Shown piece after piece: positions 7,501 to 14,213 of a DNA stretch of 26,268 nucleotides (positions within the stretch are counted from its first letter, which is position 1; the number at the start of each line of letters is the position of its first letter). Position numbers and translations under genes: made by a program. Source of the stretch: Helicobacter sp. (GTDB lineage: Bacteria; Campylobacterota; Campylobacteria; Campylobacterales; Helicobacteraceae); assembly GCF_022511165.1 (NCBI RefSeq), contig NZ_JAFLSB010000009.1, positions 20,898 to 47,165 of the forward strand, written 5' to 3'. Under the pieces are notes generated by a model. The model was not told the DNA's origin, did not search any database, and worked only from the letters and a program-made list of their open reading frames with translations.

Positions 7501-8551
7501 CGCGCTCACCAAAATCCTTTAACACCTTAAGCACCACATCTTTGGGTGCATCTTGGCATAAATATACATCGCCAATACCACGAGGTAGCACAAACATCAG
7601 GCGAGAATCTGTGCTTTTTTTATCAAGGTAAAACTTCTCATAAAACCCCAACACATCGCTAAAAGCAAAAGATGTGGGCAAATCATAGCTTGCAAGAAGA
7701 TTCTTAATGCACTCACACTCTTTTTGCGAAAGCAATCCTAACTCACAAGCAAGAGCATTTGCCATACACATACCCACACTGACAGCTTCTCCGTGCAAAA
7801 AACGTGTATATTGTGTGAGATTTTCAACAATATGCCCAAATGTGTGTCCATAATTCAGTGCGGCACGAATACCTTGCTCTTTTTCATCAGCATTCACAAC
7901 CTTTGCTTTTATCTCTACACTCTTAGCTATGGCGGCACTCAAAAAATCCATATCCTCTAAAGTGAGTTTATGCGTAAGAAGCGTATCAAAAAATGCTTTA
8001 TCAAAGCATACTGCCATTTTAATAATCTCTGCTACTCCTGCACCAAATTCTCTATGAGGCAAGCTCACAAGCATAGAAGGATCGATATATACTGCCTTTG
8101 GCTGATGAAAAAGCCCCACAAGATTCTTTCCAAAAGCGTTATTAATACCTGTTTTTCCCCCAACTGACGCATCAACTTGTGCCAAAAGTGTGGTGGGAAT
8201 CTGCACAAAGTCAATCCCGCGTTGATAAATACCGCTTGCAAAGCCAACCATATCGCCAATCACGCCTCCACCTAGCGCTATCATTAATGATTTGCGATTA
8301 AGCCTGTGAGTAAAAGCACACTCAAGGATATACTCCACATTCTGCATTGTTTTATATTGCTCGCCATCAGGCACAATACACACATATACTTCAGGGGCAA
8401 CAAGGCATTGCAAAACCTGTTTGAGATAAAGTCCTGCAACTTTAGGATTTGAGACGATAAGCACTTTATGAGCAGATTCTATCTTTGGCAATGCGCCAAT
8501 AGAGATAGGGTATTGGGTATCTCTTGTCTCAATCTGTATCATCTCATTCAT
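7490..8551 (-). CDS. aroB: 3-dehydroquinate synthase
   Basis: The cytoplasmic enzyme of step 2 of the shikimate pathway; it turns DAHP into 3-dehydroquinate using NAD and a divalent metal. The family pattern is complete: DGEQYKT, the glycine-rich LGGGVIGDMVGF, GIDFVQIPTTLLAQVDASVG followed by GKTGIN, GAGVAEIIK, and the metal-ligand region NYGHTFGH. The length of 353 residues is normal. AAGGAG lies 5 nt before the ATG at 8551, which I prefer over in-frame GTG and TTG codons just upstream. The start overlaps the end of the TrkA-like gene by 8 nt (ATGAATGA), suggesting coupled translation. Neighbours in the operon are functionally unrelated, as in H. pylori. Confidence 0.96.
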   Translation of the reverse strand: MNEMIQIETRDTQYPISIGALPKIESAHKVLIVSNPKVAGLYLKQVLQCLVAPEVYVCIVPDGEQYKTMQNVEYILECAFTHRLNRKSLMIALGGGVIGDMVGFASGIYQRGIDFVQIPTTLLAQVDASVGGKTGINNAFGKNLVGLFHQPKAVYIDPSMLVSLPHREFGAGVAEIIKMAVCFDKAFFDTLLTHKLTLEDMDFLSAAIAKSVEIKAKVVNADEKEQGIRAALNYGHTFGHIVENLTQYTRFLHGEAVSVGMCMANALACELGLLSQKECECIKNLLASYDLPTSFAFSDVLGFYEKFYLDKKSTDSRLMFVLPRGIGDVYLCQDAPKDVVLKVLKDFGERDEN

Positions 8552-9989
8552 CAACACTCCTTGATTTACTAGAAAGCGGGATAAAGACTTGGGGATTTTT
8601 ATTATTCATTGACACGATTTTATATGAATCAGTGGAGAAAAAAGAAAATGTTTTCGTGCGGGAGATACTGCGCTCAAATGGCACAAAACACAAATAAGGT
8701 ATAAAGCTATCTTGCAAATATAAAATAGGATTTTTTGAATCCGTTTGTATGATATTTATCTTGCAGCCAAAAATACGCGCCAACTCCTCATATCGCTGCA
8801 TAATTTCATTATGATAAGACGCATCTGTATCATAATCATACACATCTATATCCAAATGTAGCTGCTTTGAAACATCAAAAACAACCGAAGCCACATTTTC
8901 TGTATTCCCCATATTCTCACTCAATACAACAAAGCCTTGTTTGCACTCTTTGATAGGCTCCCAGCCGGTTTTAAACACAGGGATTGAAAGCTCAAAAAGC
9001 GCACGGCGATTCTTGCGCGAGGCAAAAATATCGTGATTAATGATTACAAGCCCAAAACGTTTTTGAGAATCCTTTGAGATTCTCTCCTTAAAATCGACAC
9101 TATCATAATCCACCCTCACTTGCACGCTCTTAGATTCTAGCTCTTTAAGTTTATTAAGGAATGCAAAATTAGAGGGATTAAGGATATAAATGAAAAGCTT
9201 ATTGTTTTTGAGATGCTCATTTAAAAAAAGTGCATCTTGCACATCATTCCAGATTTTATGTTCATTTGAAAGCGACATATCCACATAAAGAACAATATCG
9301 CGTCCAAAAGGTGCAGGAAATTGCCCCAAACCACTTTTTATCTGCATATATACTTCATTAAGCTTTTTAGGGTCGCCGGCAATGAGGAGATTATCATTAG
9401 GGCGAATCACCAAAGAATGGGTGCTTAAAATCAATTCTCCACGCCGATAAACCCCCACGATACGCCAAGTTTTTTGCTGAATCGAACCAATATGCCTATA
9501 AGCAAAAATACTCCCGCTTGGCACATTCACTTCCATTATCTCTCCCTGCCCCAAGCCAAAGCTACGAGGAATAAGTGGGACATTAGGCAAACGTTCAATA
9601 AATTTATTAGAGATAATCAACTTTTCATTCAAGATACTTACATTGCCATCATTTTTTATCTGTGTGGTTTGTCTCTGCATATCAAGCGACATCACAATAC
9701 GCACTTTTTTGCTTAGTGCGCGCACAAGCTCATAGGTGGCAATCACCTCATCTGTATCATCAAGCACAAGAAAAACGCTATCAATATCCTTGCTGATAAG
9801 CTGTGCCATTCGAAACAAAGAAGTGTAATCAAAATGATGCAATTCAAAGGAGCTCGGCACCTTATCAGGCATAAGGGATTTATCTTTGCTCACAACAATA
9901 TAAGAATCATTGCTAAAATATTTGTCTAAAATGGTGTTAAGAAAAGTCTTTGCAATGTCCCCTTGCGCGACAATAAGCGTTTTTTTCAC
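8544..9989 (-). CDS. TrkA-domain (RCK) cytoplasmic protein, COG3400-like
   Basis: The 481-residue protein begins with an NAD-binding-like RCK/TrkA-N fold: KTLIVAQGDIAKTFL, then acidic VFLVLDDTDEVIATYEL and VRIVMSLD. A TrkA-C-like domain follows at about 145–220 (GEIMEVNVPSGSIFA to PNDNLLIAGDPKKL). The last 260 residues look like alpha/beta sequence perhaps related to universal stress folds (DIVLYVDMSLS, FGLVIINHDIF, GFVVLSE). There are no membrane segments. Such proteins are usually listed as uncharacterised with TrkA domains; a regulatory link to potassium or ion transport is inferred only from the domains and from the nearby MscS-type channel. The start is a GTG preceded by AAAGGG. It is the first gene of the six-gene operon, with a TATAAT box just upstream. 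Confidence 0.85.
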   Translation of the reverse strand: MKKTLIVAQGDIAKTFLNTILDKYFSNDSYIVVSKDKSLMPDKVPSSFELHHFDYTSLFRMAQLISKDIDSVFLVLDDTDEVIATYELVRALSKKVRIVMSLDMQRQTTQIKNDGNVSILNEKLIISNKFIERLPNVPLIPRSFGLGQGEIMEVNVPSGSIFAYRHIGSIQQKTWRIVGVYRRGELILSTHSLVIRPNDNLLIAGDPKKLNEVYMQIKSGLGQFPAPFGRDIVLYVDMSLSNEHKIWNDVQDALFLNEHLKNNKLFIYILNPSNFAFLNKLKELESKSVQVRVDYDSVDFKERISKDSQKRFGLVIINHDIFASRKNRRALFELSIPVFKTGWEPIKECKQGFVVLSENMGNTENVASVVFDVSKQLHLDIDVYDYDTDASYHNEIMQRYEELARIFGCKINIIQTDSKNPILYLQDSFIPYLCFVPFERSISRTKTFSFFSTDSYKIVSMNNKNPQVFIPLSSKSRSVDE

Positions 9990-10018
9990 ATCTGCCCTTT
10001 GTGTGAGAATCTAAACGC

Positions 10019-10024
10019 ATTATA
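10019..10024 (-). promoter_or_regulatory. -10 box (TATAAT) for the trkA-like–aroB–mscS–mtaB–ftsH-like operon
   Basis: A consensus TATAAT on the minus strand lies in the 58-nt gap between mqnA and the TrkA-domain gene. Predicted start is near 10012, with a leader of about 23 nt that includes AAAGGG. A T/A-rich stretch lies upstream, as in Helicobacter sigma-80 promoters, which lack a strong -35. Confidence 0.6.
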
Positions 10025-10047
10025 GCCAAGAAGTAACAACCAATCTT

Positions 10048-10731
10048 TTAAAAACGCATAGGCTTTTTAATGCGCTTAAGGCGCATTTTAGCGTAGAATC
10101 TACTTAAGGCTATGCTTTCCTTTTTACCTATGCGATAATGGATATGTTTCAAATATGCCAAAATATCCTTACTTGCTATGGCGCTTTGCCTACTTCGCTC
10201 TTGCAAAATATAATGGGGAATTTTTACAGGTTTTCTCACAAAAGCACACGCTAAATGCCGATAAAAATGCGCATATTGATGAAAGCATAATCGCCCAAAA
10301 CTAAAGCCTAGATGATGTTTCTCCCACCATTTTTGCCCCAAATCAATCCCCTCTCCTCCGCTAAGCTTATACCGAAGCGCCCTATCGCCAATAAGCACCT
10401 CTCCCTCTACATCAAGCACTTGAGCTAAAGCATTTGAAGAGGCGGATTGATAATCATCTTTTTTTGCTTTGGGCAAGACTAAAACACTCCATACCGCACC
10501 CTTTGCCACAATACCCGCCATTGTCGCCTTTTTTTGACGCACACAATCATATCCAGCAATACTTGAGATAAATCCTGCATCAATGCGCCGATACAAAAAA
10601 TCCCTATTTAATCTTGCAGGATAGGATTTTTTAAGTCCTAAAAATGCCTTAAAATGCGTGGGCGTAGGATATTTTTTGATAAATACATCAAAGGGCAATA
10701 AATTAAGATATTCTATCTTCCCAAAGCGCAT
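10048..10731 (-). CDS. mqnA: chorismate dehydratase MqnA, menaquinone (futalosine pathway)
   Basis: MqnA removes water from chorismate to give 3-enolpyruvyl-benzoate, the entry to the futalosine route of menaquinone synthesis used by Helicobacter and Campylobacter. The family signature is visible: GKIEYLNLLPF at the N-terminus, YPARLNRDFLYRRIDAGFIS followed by SIAGYD, GAVWSVLVLPK, and VLIGDRALRY with IDLGQKWWEKHHLGFSFGRL. Residues 170–210 show the typical helix after the second lobe. At 227 residues it is shorter than actinobacterial or Thermus MqnA (about 270–290). AAGGA lies 5 nt before the ATG, and the start is 8 nt after the DUF493 gene, so it is in one transcript with ybgC. I did not assign individual catalytic residues. 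Confidence 0.78.
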   Translation of the reverse strand: MRFGKIEYLNLLPFDVFIKKYPTPTHFKAFLGLKKSYPARLNRDFLYRRIDAGFISSIAGYDCVRQKKATMAGIVAKGAVWSVLVLPKAKKDDYQSASSNALAQVLDVEGEVLIGDRALRYKLSGGEGIDLGQKWWEKHHLGFSFGRLCFHQYAHFYRHLACAFVRKPVKIPHYILQERSRQSAIASKDILAYLKHIHYRIGKKESIALSRFYAKMRLKRIKKPMRF

Positions 10732-10739
10732 AAGAATCC

Positions 10740-10997
10740 TTATAAAACCATTTTTGTTGCTTCACTTTGCTGTAAAAGTGCAAAAATATGATTGCGCTCT
10801 GCTTCACTCTGCACTTCTACACTCACATATATACTCACAAAATGCCCCTTTGAAGAGCGTTTGCCAAACTGCAAGCTATATTCACGCGGCATTACTTCAA
10901 AGATTAAAGCGCGTAATTGCTCCTCACTCTCCCCAATGAGGCGATACTCCCATACACAAGGATAAATAATATGTGGTTTTTGTATGTCAAGATTCAT
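10740..10997 (-). CDS. DUF493 (YbeD/HP0495) family protein
   Basis: An 85-residue ACT-like ferredoxin-fold protein of the YbeD/HP0495 family: IIYPCVWEYRLIGESEEQL, a short helix, then SLQFGKRSSKGHFVSIYVSV and an ERNHIFALLQ helix. H. pylori HP0495 has about the same length and a solved structure, to my recollection, and sits next to the ybgC homologue as here. The family is linked by some authors to lipoate metabolism or regulation in enterobacteria, but the function is not settled and nothing here narrows it. GAGGA precedes the ATG, and the gene lies 22 nt after ybgC. Confidence 0.88.
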   Translation of the reverse strand: MNLDIQKPHIIYPCVWEYRLIGESEEQLRALIFEVMPREYSLQFGKRSSKGHFVSIYVSVEVQSEAERNHIFALLQQSEATKMVL

Positions 10998-11019
10998 ATC
11001 TTTTCCTCAACTTGCTTTG

Positions 11020-11430
11020 TTATAAAGTATGCAAAATCTCACGCATCAAAGGGGGAATCTTATGCGCCTTACCCCGCTCTACATCAACAAATGCAAGAGT
11101 AATCACTGCACTAAAAAGCAAAACTTCACTTTGGATATTTTTAAGCCCATCATAGATTCTATATATATCCTGCTTGAGCTTCAAAGAGGCATTTTTGCAC
11201 TCTAAAAGATGATTTCTTACCTCCAAAAGATCGCCTAAATGGGCAGGAGCAAGAAAATCTGCCTCAACGCGTCTTAACACAAAACCGCTTGTGTCTAAAA
11301 AAGGCTGCACTCCTTTAGTAAAAAAAAGCTCACTTCTGGCGCGCTCACAATATTTCAAATAATTTGTATGATACACAATTCCACCACAATCAGTATCTTC
11401 AAAATACACTCTTGCTTGATACGCCCCCAT
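11020..11430 (-). CDS. ybgC: YbgC/FadM-type acyl-CoA thioesterase
   Basis: A hotdog-fold thioesterase of 136 residues. The N-terminus carries the YbgC signature with the catalytic Asp: VYFEDTDCGGIVYHTNYLKY followed by CERARSE. The central helix and strands (GFVLRRVEADFLAPAHLGDL) complete the fold. H. pylori HP0496, the homologue I recall, hydrolyses long-chain acyl-CoA and is associated with phospholipid metabolism; in E. coli ybgC is linked to the Tol-Pal operon, which is not present here. AAGGAG lies 5 nt before the ATG. It begins a three-gene unit with the DUF493 gene and mqnA, from an extended -10 promoter divergent to the transporter. Confidence 0.92.
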   Translation of the reverse strand: MGAYQARVYFEDTDCGGIVYHTNYLKYCERARSELFFTKGVQPFLDTSGFVLRRVEADFLAPAHLGDLLEVRNHLLECKNASLKLKQDIYRIYDGLKNIQSEVLLFSAVITLAFVDVERGKAHKIPPLMREILHTL

Positions 11431-11461
11431 TACGCCTCCTTATGGCAATAATATTTGGCAT

Positions 11462-11470
11462 ATTGTAGCA
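11462..11470 (-). promoter_or_regulatory. extended -10 promoter for ybgC–DUF493–mqnA
   Basis: TGCTACAAT on the minus strand (TGn extension at 11470–11468, TACAAT at 11467–11462). Predicted start is near 11455, giving a leader of about 25 nt with AAGGAG. The same TTTGCTACAAT string occurs upstream of the aldolase-like gene. Confidence 0.6.
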
Positions 11471-11528
11471 AATTTGAAGCAATGCAAGTTTATTGCCCTC
11501 TTTTGTTGCATAAGAGCTTGGTTTTAGC

Positions 11529-11534
11529 TAGAAT
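11529..11534 (+). promoter_or_regulatory. candidate -10 box for the SNF transporter gene
   Basis: TAGAAT, preceded by TTTTAGC, would start transcription near 11541. That leaves a 20-nt leader with AAGGA before the ATG at 11561. It is divergent to the ybgC promoter, about 60 nt away. Confidence 0.4.
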
Positions 11535-11560
11535 AAGCCTATAAAGGCAAAAGGAAACAA

Positions 11561-12958
11561 ATGAGTAATTTTAGCAGAATCGGTTTTATTATGGCTACTT
11601 TGGGAAGCTCAATTGGCTTAGGGCATATTTGGCGATTTCCTTATATGGCAGGAGAAAATGGCGGTGGAGCTTTTGTGATTTTTTATCTTATTCTTGCTGT
11701 GTGCATTGGCGTTTCAATGCTCATTGCCGAAATGCTCTTGGGTAATATCGCCCGAAGCAATCCTTTAGATAATTATGTAATCTTAGATAAATTTAATTCC
11801 CTCCCCCCCGCGCAAACGCAAAATGAGCATAATACCTACGACCCCAACGATATAAGCGTGAAAAAAACACTCAAATGGCTTGGAATAAATGCCATAGCAG
11901 GTCCTTTAGTTTTAAGCTTTTATGCAGTGGTAATGGGGTGGATTCTGTATTATCTCATCTTTGTAAGCACGCATTTGCCTAGTGATATTGAGCAATCCAT
12001 CGCGCTTTTTAATGAGATTCGCACACAATCACTCCTTTGGCAAAGCCTCTGCTTCTTTGGGATTATTGCCTTTACTGCTTTTATTGTTGCGCGTGGGATT
12101 AAGCGGGGCATTGAGCGATTAAATCTTATTTTGATGCCCTTACTTTTTATTATCTTTGCAGGATTGCTTATTTATGCGCTGACTTTAGATGAATTTAGTC
12201 AAAGTTGGCATTTTATGTTTGCTTTTGATCCCTCACGCATTAGCCTTGATACCCTCGTAAAATCCCTATCGCAAGTGTTTTTCTCACTCTCTCTTGGTGT
12301 TGGCACCATAGCCGTTTATGCAGCAAGTGCACCAAAAAATGAAAATCTCCTCAAAAGTAGCTTGTGGGTGGTGCTAAGTGGTATTGTTGTCTCTCTTATT
12401 GCAGGACTAATGATTTTTACCTTTATCTATCATTTTGGTGGGCAGCCAAGCGAGGGAGCGGGGCTTTTACTCATTTCACTTCCTTTAGCCTTTCAATCTT
12501 TGGGCAATGTGGGGCAGATTATAAGTGTGCTCTTTTTTATCGCTGTGCTTTTCGCGGGGCTTACCTCTACTATCTCTATGCTTGAACCCGGCGTGAGTGT
12601 TTTACGCGATAAGCTTCATTTCTCTCAAGCCAAAGCTTCATATACTCTAAGTGGAGCCGTTTTTGTGCTTGGGTTTTTAGTGATTTTATGGAGCAATGAA
12701 GCCCTTGCTTTCCCTCCTATTTATGGCAAGGCTCTCTTTGATGTGCTTGATTTTCTTACCGCCTCCGTCCTTATGCCTTTAGGAATGCTTTGTGTATTGC
12801 TCTTTTTAGGGTGGTATGTGAAAAAATCTCATTTGAGGGCATATACTCCTTATTTTTCAAACACGATTTTTGTGATATGGCTGTGGATTCTGCGTCTTGT
12901 CGCACCCGGAATTGTTGTTGTGATTCTTATCTCGCAATTTTTAAATGCTCTTGCCTAG
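11561..12958 (+). CDS. neurotransmitter:sodium symporter (SNF) family transporter
   Basis: A LeuT-fold sodium-coupled transporter of 465 residues with about 11–12 hydrophobic helices. TM1 carries the sodium and substrate signature GSSIGLGHIWRFPYMAGENG continuing GGAF. TM6 (FSLSLGVGTIAVYAAS) has the unwound glycine region, and TM8 has LFAGLTSTISMLE, which contributes to sodium site 2. Bacterial members carry amino acids; the substrate cannot be read from the sequence. H. pylori has two adjacent paralogues (HP0497/HP0498 by memory), whereas only one is here. The asparaginase gene follows after 43 nt, so asparagine or another amino acid is a reasonable guess. AAGGA lies 5–6 nt before the ATG. 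A C7 run occurs in the loop after TM2. Confidence 0.92.
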   Translation: MSNFSRIGFIMATLGSSIGLGHIWRFPYMAGENGGGAFVIFYLILAVCIGVSMLIAEMLLGNIARSNPLDNYVILDKFNSLPPAQTQNEHNTYDPNDISVKKTLKWLGINAIAGPLVLSFYAVVMGWILYYLIFVSTHLPSDIEQSIALFNEIRTQSLLWQSLCFFGIIAFTAFIVARGIKRGIERLNLILMPLLFIIFAGLLIYALTLDEFSQSWHFMFAFDPSRISLDTLVKSLSQVFFSLSLGVGTIAVYAASAPKNENLLKSSLWVVLSGIVVSLIAGLMIFTFIYHFGGQPSEGAGLLLISLPLAFQSLGNVGQIISVLFFIAVLFAGLTSTISMLEPGVSVLRDKLHFSQAKASYTLSGAVFVLGFLVILWSNEALAFPPIYGKALFDVLDFLTASVLMPLGMLCVLLFLGWYVKKSHLRAYTPYFSNTIFVIWLWILRLVAPGIVVVILISQFLNALA

Positions 12959-13001
12959 AATCTGCGGATTCTAAAGAGTTAAAAGCCCTAAAGACAAGAT
13001 A

Positions 13002-13994
13002 ATGACTTCACAACTCCCCATAGTCGCTATTCTCGCCACAGGTGGCACGATTGCTGGACTTTTAGATTCTCATAGCACAGACTATAAGGCAGGCGTGTTA
13101 GACATTGATAGCCTTATCCAAGCCCTGCCACAGCTCCAAAACATACAAAAAAAGATAAGCCTACACACAGAGCAAATTGCCAATATCGATAGCGCTCATA
13201 TGAATGAGCATATATGGCTTAGCCTTGCACAACGCGTCAATGAACTCCTTAACAACCCCGATATTCAAAGCATTATTATCACTCACGGCACAGATACACT
13301 TGAAGAAAGCGCGTTTTTCTTGCATTTATGCACCAAAAGCCATAAACCTATCATTTTTACAGGTGCGATGCGCCCTTTTGATGCTCCAAATTACGATGGA
13401 TTGCATAATCTCTCTAATGCCCTTCTTCTTGCTATCAATCCACACGCACAAAATAGGGGCGTGATAGTAACGATGAATGATAGAATCTTTGGCGCACAAG
13501 ATGTGAGCAAAACCCACACATTGAGCCTTGATGCGTTTTCTGCACCAAATAATGGCGATATGGGCTACATAGTGGGTGAGCGCATTTTCTTTTATACCCA
13601 GCCCTCGCCGCGCATACATTTTTTTGATATATCCTCTTTACAATCCCTTCCACGCGTGGAGATTCTATATTCTTATGCAGGAGATGGCTTAGCCACGGCT
13701 ACTCTTGCTTTAGTAAAAGAGGGCTTACAAGCTCTTGTCATAGCCGGAAGTGGTGCAGGAAGCATTCACATCAATCATAAAAATATACTCAAAACGCTTA
13801 TGCAAGAAGGTTTAATTGTCGTGCAAAGCTCAAGGATTAATAGCGGTAGGGTACTTGTGAGTAAAGAAGATGCTCATTGGGGCTTTATTGGGAGCGGGGG
13901 GCTAAATCCGCAAAAGGCGCGTGTGCTTTTACTCCTCTCACTCACAACAACACAAGATAGGGCAGAGATTGCACATATTTTTGATGCCTATTAG
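13002..13994 (+). CDS. ansB: L-asparaginase, type II-like
   Basis: The enzyme hydrolyses L-asparagine (and usually some glutamine) to aspartate and ammonia. At 330 residues it aligns well with H. pylori asparaginase as I remember it. Catalytic residues visible: Thr16 in ATGGTIAG, Tyr28 in DYKAG, Ser64, Thr97-Asp98 in THGTDTLEES, and Lys170 in SKTHT; Glu289 is the likely partner-subunit residue. The C-terminal LNPQKARVLL is family typical. The usual AMSADGP segment reads APNYDGL here. I see no signal peptide with this ATG, so the enzyme may be cytoplasmic, or exported by an unrecognised route. No strong ribosome site is visible. It is probably co-transcribed with the transporter upstream and followed by a hairpin terminator. 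Confidence 0.93.
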   Translation: MTSQLPIVAILATGGTIAGLLDSHSTDYKAGVLDIDSLIQALPQLQNIQKKISLHTEQIANIDSAHMNEHIWLSLAQRVNELLNNPDIQSIIITHGTDTLEESAFFLHLCTKSHKPIIFTGAMRPFDAPNYDGLHNLSNALLLAINPHAQNRGVIVTMNDRIFGAQDVSKTHTLSLDAFSAPNNGDMGYIVGERIFFYTQPSPRIHFFDISSLQSLPRVEILYSYAGDGLATATLALVKEGLQALVIAGSGAGSIHINHKNILKTLMQEGLIVVQSSRINSGRVLVSKEDAHWGFIGSGGLNPQKARVLLLLSLTTTQDRAEIAHIFDAY

Positions 13995-14090
13995 AGCTAA
14001 TATTTTGCTTTGGCTAAAAAAGTGCGGAACTTAAGATAAATTAAGATTTGCTTGAATTTTAAGGATAAACATCAAATAGATTCTAATCTC

Positions 14091-14117
14091 AATAGCGCAA
14101 TCCTTTGCGCTATTTTA
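14091..14117 (+). terminator. hairpin terminator after the asparaginase gene
   Basis: A perfect 10-bp stem, AATAGCGCAA (14091–14100) and TTGCGCTATT (14105–14114), encloses a 4-nt loop and continues into TT. The U-run is short, so termination may be partial. It lies between convergent transcripts. Confidence 0.65.
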
Positions 14118-14137
14118 ATGAAAAGTGATGTGTGAAA

Positions 14138-14160
14138 GCGCGATGCTTCTTGCACCGCGC
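14138..14160 (-). terminator. hairpin terminator after dnaK
   Basis: On the minus strand GCGCGGTGC (14160–14152) can pair with GCATCGCGC (14146–14138), with one G-U wobble and a 5-nt AAGAA loop, followed by TTTC. The wobble becomes an A-C mismatch on the plus strand, so it fits the dnaK direction better. The U-run is weak. Confidence 0.5.
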
Positions 14161-14213
14161 CTAGAATCTTAAATAACTTTTCAAAACTTGCATATAAGGC
14201 AAAAGATGTTAGC

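Noticed and set aside
11813..11819. C7 tract in the SNF transporter gene as a phase-variation switch
   Set aside because: Seven bases is short for slippage-driven switching, and the reading frame is intact; I keep it only as a note.
13995..14213. Small RNA or small gene between asparaginase and dnaK
   Set aside because: The two hairpins are well explained as convergent terminators; no promoter-like box or start with a ribosome site was seen.
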